NCBI GenBank assembly: GCA_016930375.1
Contig: JAFGGU010000064.1
Span: forward strand, 1-54,180
Reading direction: 5' to 3'
Length of the DNA: 54,180 nt
Origin: Bacteroidales bacterium
GTDB lineage: Bacteria > Bacteroidota > Bacteroidia > Bacteroidales > UBA10428
The translations under genes and the position numbers were made by a program. Shown here piece by piece: positions 34,635-43,878 of the stretch (position 1 is its first letter; every line of letters begins with the position of its first letter). A model generated the notes under the pieces. The model did not search any database, was not told where the DNA came from, and saw nothing but the letters and a program-made list of their open reading frames with translations.

Positions 34635-35145
34635 GCCTAAACCACCCCGCATACATGATATAATCATCTGCGATACGGTTAATCATTTCAGCGGTTTGCT
34701 GCGGATCAACATCTTTAAGCCGTCTGGCCGGGACACCGCCGTAAATGCTGCCCGGTTCAACTGTGGTTCCTGTTAGCACCACCGAGCCTGCGGCAATGAT
34801 GGAGTTTTCACCGATGACTGCATTGTCGAGAATCACTGAACCCATTCCGATCAAAACATTATCCCTGATTTTTGCGCCATGAAGAACAACATTGTGTCCG
34901 ATGGAAACATTGTTGCCTATTTCAATGACTGAACGCTGGTAGAGGCAATGAAGCACAGTGCCGTCCTGTATGTTGACCTTGTTGCCGATCCGAATGGAAT
35001 TCACATCACCCCGGACAACCACGTTAAACCAGAAGCTGCAGAGATCACCGACTACCACATCTCCGATAATGACAGCTGTTTCTGCGATATAACAGTCGTT
35101 TCCAAGCCTGGGGGTGAATCCGCGGACGGATTTGATAAGACTCAT
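34618..35145 (-). CDS. Gamma-class carbonic anhydrase-like hexapeptide-repeat protein
   Basis: The 175-residue left-handed beta-helix protein has hexapeptide repeats (CYIAETAVIIGDVVVGDLCSFWFNVVVRGDVNSIRIG, NVSIGHNVVLHGAKI, NSIIAAGSVVLTGTTVEPGSIYGGVPAR). Metal-ligand histidines appear in DGTVLHCL and GHNVVLHGA. Such proteins are annotated as gamma-carbonic anhydrases or acetyltransferase-like (YrdA/CaiE) proteins; activity is often unproven. The ATG at 35145 is preferred over one at 35178, because a -7-like TATCTTTG (35174 to 35167) would otherwise lie inside the coding region. The end overlaps murI by 17 bp. Confidence 0.88.
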   Translation of the reverse strand: MSLIKSVRGFTPRLGNDCYIAETAVIIGDVVVGDLCSFWFNVVVRGDVNSIRIGNKVNIQDGTVLHCLYQRSVIEIGNNVSIGHNVVLHGAKIRDNVLIGMGSVILDNAVIGENSIIAAGSVVLTGTTVEPGSIYGGVPARRLKDVDPQQTAEMINRIADDYIMYAGWFRPNSTD

Positions 35146-35166
35146 AAGCAGGAGTTTAGTTGAGGC

Positions 35167-35174
35167 CAAAGATA
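35167..35174 (-). promoter_or_regulatory. -7 box of the gamma-carbonic anhydrase gene
   Basis: Minus-strand TATCTTTG matches TAnnTTTG exactly, about 22 nt before the ATG at 35145. The -33 region is only ATTT, so the call is modest, but it helps choose the start codon. Confidence 0.45.
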
Positions 35175-35240
35175 GCATAAGTCATGGCTTGTTAAATCAG
35201 AAATAATTATCATTGCCACAGAAATTCAGCGTGACAGACT

Positions 35241-37094
35241 ATGAAAAAAAGAATCAAAGTTATTGAGCGGGAAGATGTTGTTGTAAAATTTGCCGGGGAT
35301 TCGGGTGACGGAATGCAACTTACAGGGGCGCAGTTCTCAGATTCTTCTGCCTTTGTCGGTAATGACCTCGCTACCTTCCCCGATTATCCTGCAGAAATCA
35401 GGGCTCCGCAGGGCACTGTTGCAGGCGTTTCTGGTTTTCAGGTACATATCGGACATAAGGAAGTGTCTACTCCCGGCGATCTGGCAGATGTACTGGTAGC
35501 CATGAATCCGGCAGCCCTTAAGGCCAATATGAAATGGCTCAAACCGGGTGCAACAATCATTGTTGATATTGACAATTTTGATTCAAGGCATTACAAGTTA
35601 GCGGAATATATTGAGGATCCACTTGAAGATGGTTCTCTCGAAGGTTATAATGTGGTAAAAGCGCCGATTACGGATATGACCCGTGATGTGGTGAAGCAGT
35701 TCGGGCTGAGCCCCAAAACAGCGGACAAAACAAAAAACCAGTTTGTGGCCGGTATTCTTTACTGGCTCTTCAACCGTGATCTGTCAATCGGGGAAAATTT
35801 CCTGCATGAACGGTTCAGGAAAAATCCCGAACTGATTGAAGCCAATCTGGAAGTCCTGCGCGCCGGTTACAATTATGCAGAAACCATTGAAGCCATTGAA
35901 GCCACTTACCAGGTAAAGCCTGCAGAAAAGGGGGCCGGTCTTTACCGGAATATCACAGGCAATGTTGCCATTGCCTGGGGTTTGCTGGCTGCAGCAGAAA
36001 AGGCAGGCCGCAAACTATTCCTGGGCTCCTACCCCATCACCCCGGCGTCGGAGATTCTGCAGGAGCTGGCTAAAATGAAGAACCTCGGTGCGATCGTTTT
36101 TCAGGCTGAAGATGAAATTGCAGGAATATGCTCGGCCATCGGGGCCTCCTTTGCAGGCTGCCTGGGAGTCTCATCCACTTCCGGCCCGGGTTTATCACTC
36201 AAAAGCGAAGGACTTGGCCTGGCAGTAATAACCGAACTGCCCCTTGTTGTGGTTGATGTTCAGCGCGGCGGGCCTTCAACGGGTTTACCTACCAAAACCG
36301 AACAGGCCGATCTCTTGCAGGCTTTGTATGGCCGGCACGGCGAAAGCCAGTTGGTTGTACTGGCCTCTTCAACTCCTGCCAATTGTTTTGATTTTGCTTT
36401 CGAGGCTTCCAGGATAGCTATTGAGCACATGACGCCTGTAATCCTCCTATCAGACGGATATCTTGCCAATGGTTCAGAATTATGGCAAATCCCGGTGGTG
36501 AAAGACCTGCCTGAAATAAAGGTCCCGCTGGTTGATGACAACGATACCGATTATGAACCCTACCGGCGTGATCCGGTAACACTGGCCCGTAAATGGGCAT
36601 TCCCGGGTCAGGCAGGTTTAAGGCATCGCATCGGCGGGCTCGAAAAGGCTGACATTACCGGTGAGATTTCCTATGATCCGCTTAATCACGAGAAAATGGT
36701 TGGCTTGCGGAATGAAAAGATTGCCCGCGTTGCCCAAAATATTCCGCCTCAGCAGGTCATGGGGGAAGTGGAAGGGGAGCTGCTTGTGGTTGGCTGGGGA
36801 GGTACATATGGCGCGCTTTATACTGCTGTTCTGGAATTGCAGGAGGAAGGGAAAAGTATCAGCCTGGCGCAGTTCAATTATATTTATCCTTTGCCTGCCA
36901 ATGTTCATGAAATTTTTGGAAGATTCCAAAAGATAATCGTGTGCGAATTGAATCTGGGACAGTTTGTGGCCTACCTCCGCAGCATGCTGCCAGGTTTTAA
37001 CTATTTACAATTCAATAAGGTACAGGGTCTTCCTTTCCTGATCTCCGAATTAAAGCAAAAGTTTAATGAAGTGTTGGACAGCACAAAGAAATAA
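35241..37094 (+). CDS. korA: 2-oxoacid:ferredoxin oxidoreductase, alpha subunit with fused gamma domain
   Basis: The 617-residue subunit begins with the gamma (POR_N-type) domain (VVKFAGDSGDGMQLTGAQFSD, DLATFPDYPAEIRAPQGTVAG). The alpha domain follows (about 225-617) with GSYPITPASEILQELAKM, FQAEDEIAGICSAIGASFAG and TSTSGPGLSLKSEGLGLA, the ThDP-enzyme pyrimidine-side motifs. With the beta subunit encoded 6 bp later it oxidatively decarboxylates a 2-oxoacid, probably 2-oxoglutarate, to acyl-CoA using ferredoxin, or runs in reverse. No ferredoxin-type delta subunit is encoded here. Confidence 0.93.
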   Translation: MKKRIKVIEREDVVVKFAGDSGDGMQLTGAQFSDSSAFVGNDLATFPDYPAEIRAPQGTVAGVSGFQVHIGHKEVSTPGDLADVLVAMNPAALKANMKWLKPGATIIVDIDNFDSRHYKLAEYIEDPLEDGSLEGYNVVKAPITDMTRDVVKQFGLSPKTADKTKNQFVAGILYWLFNRDLSIGENFLHERFRKNPELIEANLEVLRAGYNYAETIEAIEATYQVKPAEKGAGLYRNITGNVAIAWGLLAAAEKAGRKLFLGSYPITPASEILQELAKMKNLGAIVFQAEDEIAGICSAIGASFAGCLGVSSTSGPGLSLKSEGLGLAVITELPLVVVDVQRGGPSTGLPTKTEQADLLQALYGRHGESQLVVLASSTPANCFDFAFEASRIAIEHMTPVILLSDGYLANGSELWQIPVVKDLPEIKVPLVDDNDTDYEPYRRDPVTLARKWAFPGQAGLRHRIGGLEKADITGEISYDPLNHEKMVGLRNEKIARVAQNIPPQQVMGEVEGELLVVGWGGTYGALYTAVLELQEEGKSISLAQFNYIYPLPANVHEIFGRFQKIIVCELNLGQFVAYLRSMLPGFNYLQFNKVQGLPFLISELKQKFNEVLDSTKK

Positions 37095-37100
37095 TCAGCC

Positions 37101-38114
37101 ATGGAAAATATCTGCACAACTTCAATAAAGGACTTCAAAATGGAAAAACCGGCGCGTTGGTGCCCCGGCTGTGGTGGCCATGCAGTGCTTGCTGCCATTC
37201 AACGCGCTTTGCCTGAGACCGGCATCGACAAGGAAAAAATCGTTTTTGTATCCGGGATCGGTTGTTCCTCCAGATTTCCCTACTACATCAACACCTATGG
37301 CTTCCATGGGCTACATGGACGCGGACCGGCCATAGCATCAGGTATTAAACTGGCCAATCCCGATCTCAGCGTATGGCTCATTACGGGAGACGGTGATTCA
37401 ATGGCCATTGGCGGCAACCATTTTATCCATCTTCTTCGCAGAAATCTTGACATCAAGATCCTGCTCTTCAACAATAAGATATATGGCCTCACCAAAGGTC
37501 AGTATTCACCAACAACACCCAAGGGAAGCATTACAAAAACATCACCCGATGGCACCATCGAAGATCCTTTCCTGCCCGGTGAGCTTGCCATGGGCGCCCA
37601 GGGAAACTTCTTTGCCCGTGTAGTGGACACCGATCTTGAAATGATGAAGGAAGTATTCATACAGGCTGCCAGGCATAAAGGAACCGCCCTGATAGAAGTA
37701 CTCCAGAACTGTGTCATCTTTAATGATGATATTCATGCTGAAATCACCAGCAAAGAACTTCGTGATGAGAACCAGTTGTATCTGAAACACGGCGAACCCA
37801 TGCTCTTTGGTAAAAACAAGGAATCTGGACTGATCCAGGAAGGAACCCGGTTTAAGGTGGTGAAAGTTGGAGAAAACGGAGTGCGGAAGGAAGATATCCT
37901 GGTTCATAATGCCCTGGACCATGACGATACCAAGGACTATATGCTCGTGAGAATGACTCTGCCGGATTATCCCATTGCCATGGGTGTGATTCGCGCCTGT
38001 GAGTTCAGCGTATTCGAGGATTTAATGTACAGGCAGATCGATACAGCCAGGATGAAATCGAAGATTAAATCAGTGAATGACCTCCTGACCAGTGGCAACA
38101 CATTTTCGATATAA
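37101..38114 (+). CDS. korB: 2-oxoacid:ferredoxin oxidoreductase, beta subunit
   Basis: The 337-residue partner of KorA binds ThDP and an iron-sulfur cluster. Visible are RWCPGCGGHAVL and VSGIGCSSRFPYY (cluster Cys), HGRGPAIASGIKLANP, and the ThDP/Mg2+ motif GDGDSMAIGGNH with the downstream LLFNNKIYGLTKGQYSPTT. Gene order and the 6-bp gap indicate a two-gene operon with korA. A REP-type palindrome follows the stop. Confidence 0.94.
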   Translation: MENICTTSIKDFKMEKPARWCPGCGGHAVLAAIQRALPETGIDKEKIVFVSGIGCSSRFPYYINTYGFHGLHGRGPAIASGIKLANPDLSVWLITGDGDSMAIGGNHFIHLLRRNLDIKILLFNNKIYGLTKGQYSPTTPKGSITKTSPDGTIEDPFLPGELAMGAQGNFFARVVDTDLEMMKEVFIQAARHKGTALIEVLQNCVIFNDDIHAEITSKELRDENQLYLKHGEPMLFGKNKESGLIQEGTRFKVVKVGENGVRKEDILVHNALDHDDTKDYMLVRMTLPDYPIAMGVIRACEFSVFEDLMYRQIDTARMKSKIKSVNDLLTSGNTFSI

Positions 38115-38132
38115 TAAGATTAAGGTATAACA

Positions 38133-38182
38133 CTTCGACTCCGCTCAGTGTGACATGCGTGTCATGCTGAGCGGAGTCGAAG
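38133..38182. repeat. REP-like palindrome (TTCGACTCCGCTCAG type)
   Basis: CTTCGACTCCGCTCAG (38133-38148) pairs with CTGAGCGGAGTCGAAG (38167-38182), and the inner TGACA/TGTCA also pairs, giving an arm of about 23 bp with two mismatches and a 4-nt loop. This word is widespread between genes in Bacteroidota. It could end the korB transcript but has no U-run. Confidence 0.85.
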
Positions 38183-38237
38183 CATTGCAGTATTCAAGTT
38201 ATTTGATTAATTTTCATGAATTAATCTCCAGGAATTC

Positions 38238-41213
38238 ATGGCCAAAAGAGTTGAAGAGAGTCACATTGAAACGTACTATTTTTCTGATACTTCCTTTAAT
38301 CTACTGATGCAGAACCGTATCCGGAAAATACTTGTGATCTGCAGCAGCTACGATTTTTTTATGCTCGAAGAAGATGGACGTATTGACGAGCAGATCTTCA
38401 ATGAATACGTTTCTCTGAATCTCAGGTATCCTCCGGTATTCATACATGCGGATTCCGCCAAAAAGGCCGTTAAGATCCTTGAAAGTGACAAGATTGACCT
38501 CATCATTGAGATGCTCAGCATCGGGGACGTTGATACTTTTGCCCTGGCCAGACAACTGAAAGAGAAGCATCCGCAAATTCCCATTGTTGTGCTCACACAT
38601 TTCTCCAGGGAAGTGTCGCTCAAACTCGAAAACGAGGACCTCAGCGCCATTGATTACGTGTTTTGCTGGCTGGGCAACAGCGACCTTTTATTGGCCATTA
38701 TCAAGTTGATAGAAGACCGGATGAATGCCGACTTCGATATTCAGGAAGTCGGGGTGCAGGCCATCCTGCTTATCGAGGACTCAGTGCGTTATATTTCGGC
38801 TTTTCTGCCGGTACTGTATAAAGTGATCCTCGAACAATCGATGGAGTTCATGAAAGAGGCCCTGAATGAACACCAGAAAATGCTCAGGAGGAGAGGCCGC
38901 CCCAAAATACTGCTCGCGCAGAACTATTCGGAGGCCCTGGAAATCTACCGGAAATTCAGGCATAGCATCATGGGCATCATCTCAGATGTAAGCTTTAAAA
39001 GTACTGCGAACCGTAAAGATCCTAAAATCCTCGGAGGAATAGACCTTTGCAGGCTGGTTAAATCTGAGGACAGAAATATTCCTTTTCTCCTGCAGTCCTC
39101 CGATTTATCAAATGAACAATATGCCAATGAATTGGGTACAGGTTTCCTGCACAAATACTCCAAGAACCTGTCCATCGATCTGAAGGAATATATTGTCCGG
39201 AATTTCGGTTTCGGTGAATTTGTCTTCCGGAATCCCGAAACCCTCGAAGAATATTGTGTTGCAGCTAATCTTCGCGATCTGCAGCAACTGATCATGACCG
39301 TCCCCGATGAGATTCTCATTTATCATACCCAGCGGGATGACGTTTCCAAATGGCTTAATGCCCGTGCACTTTTCCCCATCGCCCAGATATTTAAACCAGC
39401 AAAGCTCGAAGACTTTAAATCGCTTGATGATGTCAGAAAATATATTTACAAAGCCATTTCAAGTTTTCGCACCAGCAAGGCCAAGGGCGTAATTGCGGAA
39501 TTCGACAGGCACCTGTATGACGAATATGTAGGTTTTTCAAGGATCGGTGAAGGATCAATAGGCGGTAAAGCACGTGGATTGGCCTTCTTCAATAGTTTCC
39601 TGAATAAAAGCCAGTTTTTCGAAAAATATCCCGGCATCAGGATCTCCATTCCTCATACGGTTGTGCTCAGTACTGAAGTGTTTGATGAATTCATGACGGA
39701 AAATGACCTGTATCATCTGGCTGTATCAGGAATTAAGGATGAGGAGATACTCAAGGCGTTTGCAAATGCCCGCCTGCCGGAACATATTTACCAGGATCTG
39801 GGGACCATCATTTTACAGGCTTCCAATCCTCTTGCCGTAAGGTCATCGAGTAAACTTGAAGATTCCTATTATCAGCCCTTTGCGGGTATCTATAACACCT
39901 ACATGATACCTGTGGTGCCGGTCAAGGCTCTGGCCATCCGTATGCTGGAAAATGCCATCAAATGCGTTTACGCATCCGTCTTCTTTAAAGCCAGCAAGGC
40001 ATACGCCACGGCCACATCCAACCTGATCGATGAAGAAAAAATGGGCATCATTATACAGGAAGTTTGTGGAAAACAGCATGGAGAGCGTTTTTATCCTATC
40101 ATGTCAGGCGTGGCCCGTTCCATTAATTTTTACCCCATACACCCGGAGAAGGCGCATGATGGCATCGCCACCATAGCCTTCGGATTGGGAAAATGGATTG
40201 CCGAAGGTGGTACGGGTCTCCGCTTTTCGCCCAAGTACCCGCGAAAGATCATGCAATTGTCCAATCCGGATCTGGCACTTAAATCGACCCAGAAGTACTT
40301 TTATGCGCTGGATATGAATCCGGATAAGTTCGTGCCTTCGGTGGATGACAAGGTCAATCTTATCCGATTAAACATCGAGGATGCTGAATGCGATGATACC
40401 CTCCGAATGGCAGCTTCCATTTATGATCATGAGAATAACATGATCCGTGATGGATTTGACTGTTCCGGGAAAAAGATCATTACATTTTCCAATGTGCTGA
40501 CACATGGTAGTTTCCCCCTGGCGGGAATTCTGGATGAACTTTTACAACTGGGTCATCAGGCCATGAACAATCCGGTGGAAATTGAATTTGCCGTTGATAC
40601 TGACACTACAGGCAGAATGATGCAAAGTTTCTATTTGTTGCAGATCCGTCCTATCGTTGTGAATGAGCAGAGCATCAATTCCAGAATTGAAATAATCAAT
40701 AGCGAGGAGGTTATCATTTATTCTGAAAAAGCATTGGGCAACGGAACTTACACAAACATAAAAGATATTGTGTACATTAAACCTGAAACTTTTAAGGCCA
40801 GCGACAGCGTAAAAATTGCCCAGGAACTCGAAAAGGTCAATGAAGAATTTGTCCGCAACCAGCATTCCTATGTCCTGATTGGCCCGGGTCGCTGGGGATC
40901 CAGTGATCCTTGGCTGGGTATCCCGATAAAATGGGCCCATATATCCGCTGCCAGGGTCATCGTTGAATCAGGACTCGAACACTTCCGTGTCGATCCCAGT
41001 CAGGGCACTCACTTTTTTCATAATCTGACCACCTTTGGAGTGGGATACCTGACCGTGAATCCTTACATGCATGACGGGATATGCAATATGGATTTCCTCA
41101 ATTCCCGGAATGCTGCCTTTGAAACACAGTACCTGAGGCATATCCGATTTGAGAAGCCTGTGAAAATTGAAATTGACGGAAAAACGAACCGGGCAGTGGT
41201 TTATAAGCCTTAA
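38238..41213 (+). CDS. Large REC-like / PEP-pyruvate-binding (PPDK_N) domain protein
   Basis: The 991-residue protein has two response-regulator-like domains at the N-terminus: about 29-165, with ILVICSSYDF and LTHF, and about 175-330, with AILLIEDSVRYISAFLP. A linker follows, then a PEP synthase/PPDK-type ATP-grasp nucleotide-binding domain (about 435-800: GEGSIGGKARGLAFFNSFL, LAVRSSSKLEDSYYQPFAGIYNTY, EKMGIIIQEVCG). The conserved C-terminal portion (YVLIGPGRWGSSDPWLGIPIKW) completes it. The phosphohistidine swivel and PEP/pyruvate TIM barrel of true PpsA/PPDK are absent. Such proteins recur in Bacteroidota, but no function is established; a phosphotransfer or regulatory enzyme is possible. 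It stands alone between a REP palindrome and a heptamer array. Confidence 0.8.
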   Translation: MAKRVEESHIETYYFSDTSFNLLMQNRIRKILVICSSYDFFMLEEDGRIDEQIFNEYVSLNLRYPPVFIHADSAKKAVKILESDKIDLIIEMLSIGDVDTFALARQLKEKHPQIPIVVLTHFSREVSLKLENEDLSAIDYVFCWLGNSDLLLAIIKLIEDRMNADFDIQEVGVQAILLIEDSVRYISAFLPVLYKVILEQSMEFMKEALNEHQKMLRRRGRPKILLAQNYSEALEIYRKFRHSIMGIISDVSFKSTANRKDPKILGGIDLCRLVKSEDRNIPFLLQSSDLSNEQYANELGTGFLHKYSKNLSIDLKEYIVRNFGFGEFVFRNPETLEEYCVAANLRDLQQLIMTVPDEILIYHTQRDDVSKWLNARALFPIAQIFKPAKLEDFKSLDDVRKYIYKAISSFRTSKAKGVIAEFDRHLYDEYVGFSRIGEGSIGGKARGLAFFNSFLNKSQFFEKYPGIRISIPHTVVLSTEVFDEFMTENDLYHLAVSGIKDEEILKAFANARLPEHIYQDLGTIILQASNPLAVRSSSKLEDSYYQPFAGIYNTYMIPVVPVKALAIRMLENAIKCVYASVFFKASKAYATATSNLIDEEKMGIIIQEVCGKQHGERFYPIMSGVARSINFYPIHPEKAHDGIATIAFGLGKWIAEGGTGLRFSPKYPRKIMQLSNPDLALKSTQKYFYALDMNPDKFVPSVDDKVNLIRLNIEDAECDDTLRMAASIYDHENNMIRDGFDCSGKKIITFSNVLTHGSFPLAGILDELLQLGHQAMNNPVEIEFAVDTDTTGRMMQSFYLLQIRPIVVNEQSINSRIEIINSEEVIIYSEKALGNGTYTNIKDIVYIKPETFKASDSVKIAQELEKVNEEFVRNQHSYVLIGPGRWGSSDPWLGIPIKWAHISAARVIVESGLEHFRVDPSQGTHFFHNLTTFGVGYLTVNPYMHDGICNMDFLNSRNAAFETQYLRHIRFEKPVKIEIDGKTNRAVVYKP

Positions 41214-41320
41214 AGCAATGAGTAACAAGTAACGAGTAACAAGCGGGATTTGGGTTTTGGGTGTGGGGACTCACCCAAATCACATTACTCAAAACCCACT
41301 TGTCACTCGTCACTGATTAC
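41214..41320. repeat. Two AGTAACR heptamer arrays facing each other between convergent genes
   Basis: AGTAACA, AGTAACG, AGTAACA (41221-41241) follow the stop of the large PPDK_N gene. Near the convergent usp stop, the opposite strand carries AGTAATC, AGTGACG, AGTGACA (41320 back to about 41300). Each gene therefore has the same kind of array after its stop in its own sense. Between them GATTTGGGT (41247-41255) pairs with ACCCAAATC (41273-41281), and TGGGTTTTG (41251-41259) with CAAAACCCA (41290-41298), two mutually exclusive stems. Confidence 0.75.
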
Positions 41321-41322
41321 TA

Positions 41323-42240
41323 CTAATGAAATACCAACAAGGGTATACTCGTGTGATAAAAAAGTTTTTTGGTAATATTGGGTTTAAAAAGCTTGTCCAC
41401 AATGTTTTGCCGGTGTGCAGTGACTGACAGTATGTTGATGTTTTTATCGCGGATCAGCTGATCGAGATCCATCAACAGGTTTTTCTGACTGACAAAATTA
41501 TAGGTTACCTGGCTCTTGCCGTAGGATTTCCTGAAATATTCCATCAGACCCTCCATTTTGACCTTATCCCATGATTTAGGGTCATCACCTATGTGCACGC
41601 AATGAATATCCAGGTTTAGCTGGTCGGTAAGGTTCATGAGACTCTTGAGTGTCGCGAAATCCGATTCATCAAAATCAGTCACATACAGCACGTTTTTAAC
41701 GTTCTTTTCTCCAACAAAAGTATATTTCTCCGGGATGGCCAGGAGAGGAAATGAAATCCGGTTAATTACCGAAGCTGTGACGCTGCCCATAATTGATCCT
41801 ACTCCGGTCCCCTTTCCCTTGGTCCCCATAATAATCATATCGGGAAGGTAGCTATCGCTAAACCGTATGATTTCATCTTCGGGCACGCCGGGTGCAATGT
41901 CATAACTGAACTGCACGGCCGGTAAACAGCTTTCTTTCACAAAATCCTTTAAACTCTGAACAAAGCTTTTAATCGTTTCCTTTTCGCTGTCCTCGAGATT
42001 GGTGGCAACCTCTTCCCTGAGCTGTGACTGGGTCTGAACTGCGCCGGCAAGTTCAATGAGATCAAAAGCCGGAGAATAATAGGTATGAAACAGTTTTATT
42101 TCGGCACCGAGTTTACAGGCGACCTTTATGGCAAACCGACAGGCAAATCTTGAACATTCGGAATAATCAACCGGAACAAGTATTTTTTTGATCATTTGTT
42201 TGCCGGTGGCGCTATTGGAATCGAAGCTTGCAGCATTCAT
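41323..42240 (-). CDS. Tandem universal stress protein (UspA family)
   Basis: The 305-residue protein has two Usp domains. The first (about 16-160) begins with KILVPVDYSECSRFACRFA and keeps an ATP-binding-type motif MGTKGKGTGVGSIMGSVTASVI. The second (about 175-305) starts with VKNVLYVTDFDESDFATLKSL and has lost the glycine-rich loop. Such proteins respond to starvation, oxygen or redox stress; the target is unknown. A second ATG at 42195 would start right at the Usp fold (MIKKILVPVD) and is a plausible true start. Confidence 0.88.
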   Translation of the reverse strand: MNAASFDSNSATGKQMIKKILVPVDYSECSRFACRFAIKVACKLGAEIKLFHTYYSPAFDLIELAGAVQTQSQLREEVATNLEDSEKETIKSFVQSLKDFVKESCLPAVQFSYDIAPGVPEDEIIRFSDSYLPDMIIMGTKGKGTGVGSIMGSVTASVINRISFPLLAIPEKYTFVGEKNVKNVLYVTDFDESDFATLKSLMNLTDQLNLDIHCVHIGDDPKSWDKVKMEGLMEYFRKSYGKSQVTYNFVSQKNLLMDLDQLIRDKNINILSVTAHRQNIVDKLFKPNITKKLFYHTSIPLLVFH

Positions 42241-42335
42241 GGTAATAACACATTAATGGGTGAAAAGCAAGTACAATTTACAAAAAAAAGACATGGTTTG
42301 CAAATGACATGATGATATCAATCCCGAATCCTATA

Positions 42336-42366
42336 TTTGTAAGTTGCATTTTCTAAGTTACATTTG
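42336..42366 (+). promoter_or_regulatory. Promoter of the crtI-crtB pair
   Basis: TTTG (42336-42339), a 19-bp spacer and TACATTTG (42359-42366) give a near-perfect Bacteroidota promoter. Transcription would start near 42372, about 13 nt before the ATG at 42385. Confidence 0.75.
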
Positions 42367-42384
42367 TTTCTTTAATTTTCACCT

Positions 42385-43878
42385 ATGAACAAAGACAAAT
42401 CCGCTGTCATCATTGGCGCAGGTATCGCAGGTATTACAACCGCCATCTACCTTGCCAAAAATGGATATACTGTCAGCGTTTATGAAAAAAATGCCGGTCC
42501 CGGCGGACGTTGCGGGCAAATTCTCCGCGAGGGGCATCGTTTTGATCTGGGAGCGACCATCTACCTGATGCCGGAGGTTTACAGAAAGGTTTTTCAATCG
42601 CTGGGCATCACACCGGAAGAAAGTTTCGATTCAGTTCCCCTGCGGACACTTTATAAGATTTACTATGACGACGGCACTCAGATTGCTTTTACCACCGATA
42701 AGGAAGTACTAAAAGAGCAGTTTGAGAAGCTGGAGAAAGGAAGCTTTCAAAGATCACAGGAATTGCAGAAAAAGGGTTATGAGTTATTTCAGCTGGCCAT
42801 GGACAGGCTTATCGGCAGGAATTTTTATCGGTTGACCGACTTTTTTACGCTTAAAAATGCGCTGCTTCTGCTGAAACTGAAAACCTATATCCGGCACATT
42901 ACCTATGTGCGCCGCTTTTTCAGGCATGAGCATTTGCAAACCTCTTTCACTTTCCAGAATATCTATGTAGGACAAAATCCTTATAAGGCACCAGCCCTGT
43001 TTGCGATGATTCCTGCCGCCGAACTTACCGAAGGATCGCTTTTCCCGGCAGGTGGTATGTTTACCGTTACCCGTAAGCTGGTTTCAATGGCTGAAGATCT
43101 CGGCGTTCGGTTTATTTATAATGAACCGGTCATAAAAATCAAAACAGAGAAAAAAAAGGCTGTTGGCCTTGTTCTGCAAAACGGAAGCGTGATCAGGGCT
43201 TCGGTGATCGTCGCCAATGCTGATCTTCCCTATGTTTACAGGGAACTGCTGCCTGACAAAGGTATTGCAAACCGGCTCAACCGGCTGAACTATGCCTGTT
43301 CAGCCATCGTGCTTCACTGGGGTTTGGACAAAAAATACCCCGAGCTTGGACATCACAGTGTATTTCTCTCGGGAGACTACCAGGCCAATCTGAATAAAAT
43401 CTTTAAGAAGAATTCCCTTGGAGGGAATCCCAGTTTTTACGTTCACGCCCCTGTCCGTTCAGATTTAACGGCGGCGCCGGAAGGACAGGATACGCTTTCG
43501 GTGATAATACCTGCCGGGCACTTTGATGAACAGCATGAACAGAACTGGAATGAACTAAAGAACAATGCCCGGGCTTCTGTGATCGACAGGTTAAAAAAAC
43601 AAGGGCTTTCTGACATCGAGAAACATATCAAATTTGAGATCTGTTACCTCCCCCAAACCTGGAAAAGCCTTTTCAACCTCACCAGAGGCGCTACCTTTGG
43701 CAGTATCGGGCATAATATTCTCCAGATGGGATACTTCAGACCCCATAACAGGCATAAACGATACCGGAATCTGTATTTTACCGGCGGCAGCACCCACCCC
43801 GGCAATGGCATTCCCCTGGTCCTCCTTTCAGCCAAGCTCACTTCGGAACGTATCATCAAAGAACAAAAAGATGAATGA
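42385..43878 (+). CDS. crtI: Phytoene desaturase-type FAD oxidoreductase (CrtI family)
   Basis: The 497-residue protein has the N-terminal dinucleotide fold (AVIIGAGIAGITTAIYLAKNGYTVSVYEKNAGPGGRC), GHRFDLGATIYLMPEVY, AMIPAAELTEGSLFPAGGM, and the carotenoid-desaturase C-terminal signature NLYFTGGSTHPGNGIPLVLLSAKLTSE. CrtI-family enzymes desaturate phytoene to lycopene or act on related isoprenoids; C30 diapophytoene desaturases look alike. The synthase gene follows, with an 8-bp overlap. No cyclase, hydroxylase or ketolase gene lies nearby, so the product could be a linear carotenoid or the rest of the pathway lies elsewhere. Confidence 0.9.
   Translation: MNKDKSAVIIGAGIAGITTAIYLAKNGYTVSVYEKNAGPGGRCGQILREGHRFDLGATIYLMPEVYRKVFQSLGITPEESFDSVPLRTLYKIYYDDGTQIAFTTDKEVLKEQFEKLEKGSFQRSQELQKKGYELFQLAMDRLIGRNFYRLTDFFTLKNALLLLKLKTYIRHITYVRRFFRHEHLQTSFTFQNIYVGQNPYKAPALFAMIPAAELTEGSLFPAGGMFTVTRKLVSMAEDLGVRFIYNEPVIKIKTEKKKAVGLVLQNGSVIRASVIVANADLPYVYRELLPDKGIANRLNRLNYACSAIVLHWGLDKKYPELGHHSVFLSGDYQANLNKIFKKNSLGGNPSFYVHAPVRSDLTAAPEGQDTLSVIIPAGHFDEQHEQNWNELKNNARASVIDRLKKQGLSDIEKHIKFEICYLPQTWKSLFNLTRGATFGSIGHNILQMGYFRPHNRHKRYRNLYFTGGSTHPGNGIPLVLLSAKLTSERIIKEQKDE

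Noticed and set aside
38133..38182. Rho-independent terminator after korB
   Set aside because: The stem is strong but has no U-run on either strand, and the same word is a common dispersed palindrome, so it is listed as a repeat.
43634..43870. Longer start for the phytoene synthase gene
   Set aside because: The extra residues are crtI read in another frame; the real start overlaps the crtI stop by 8 bp.
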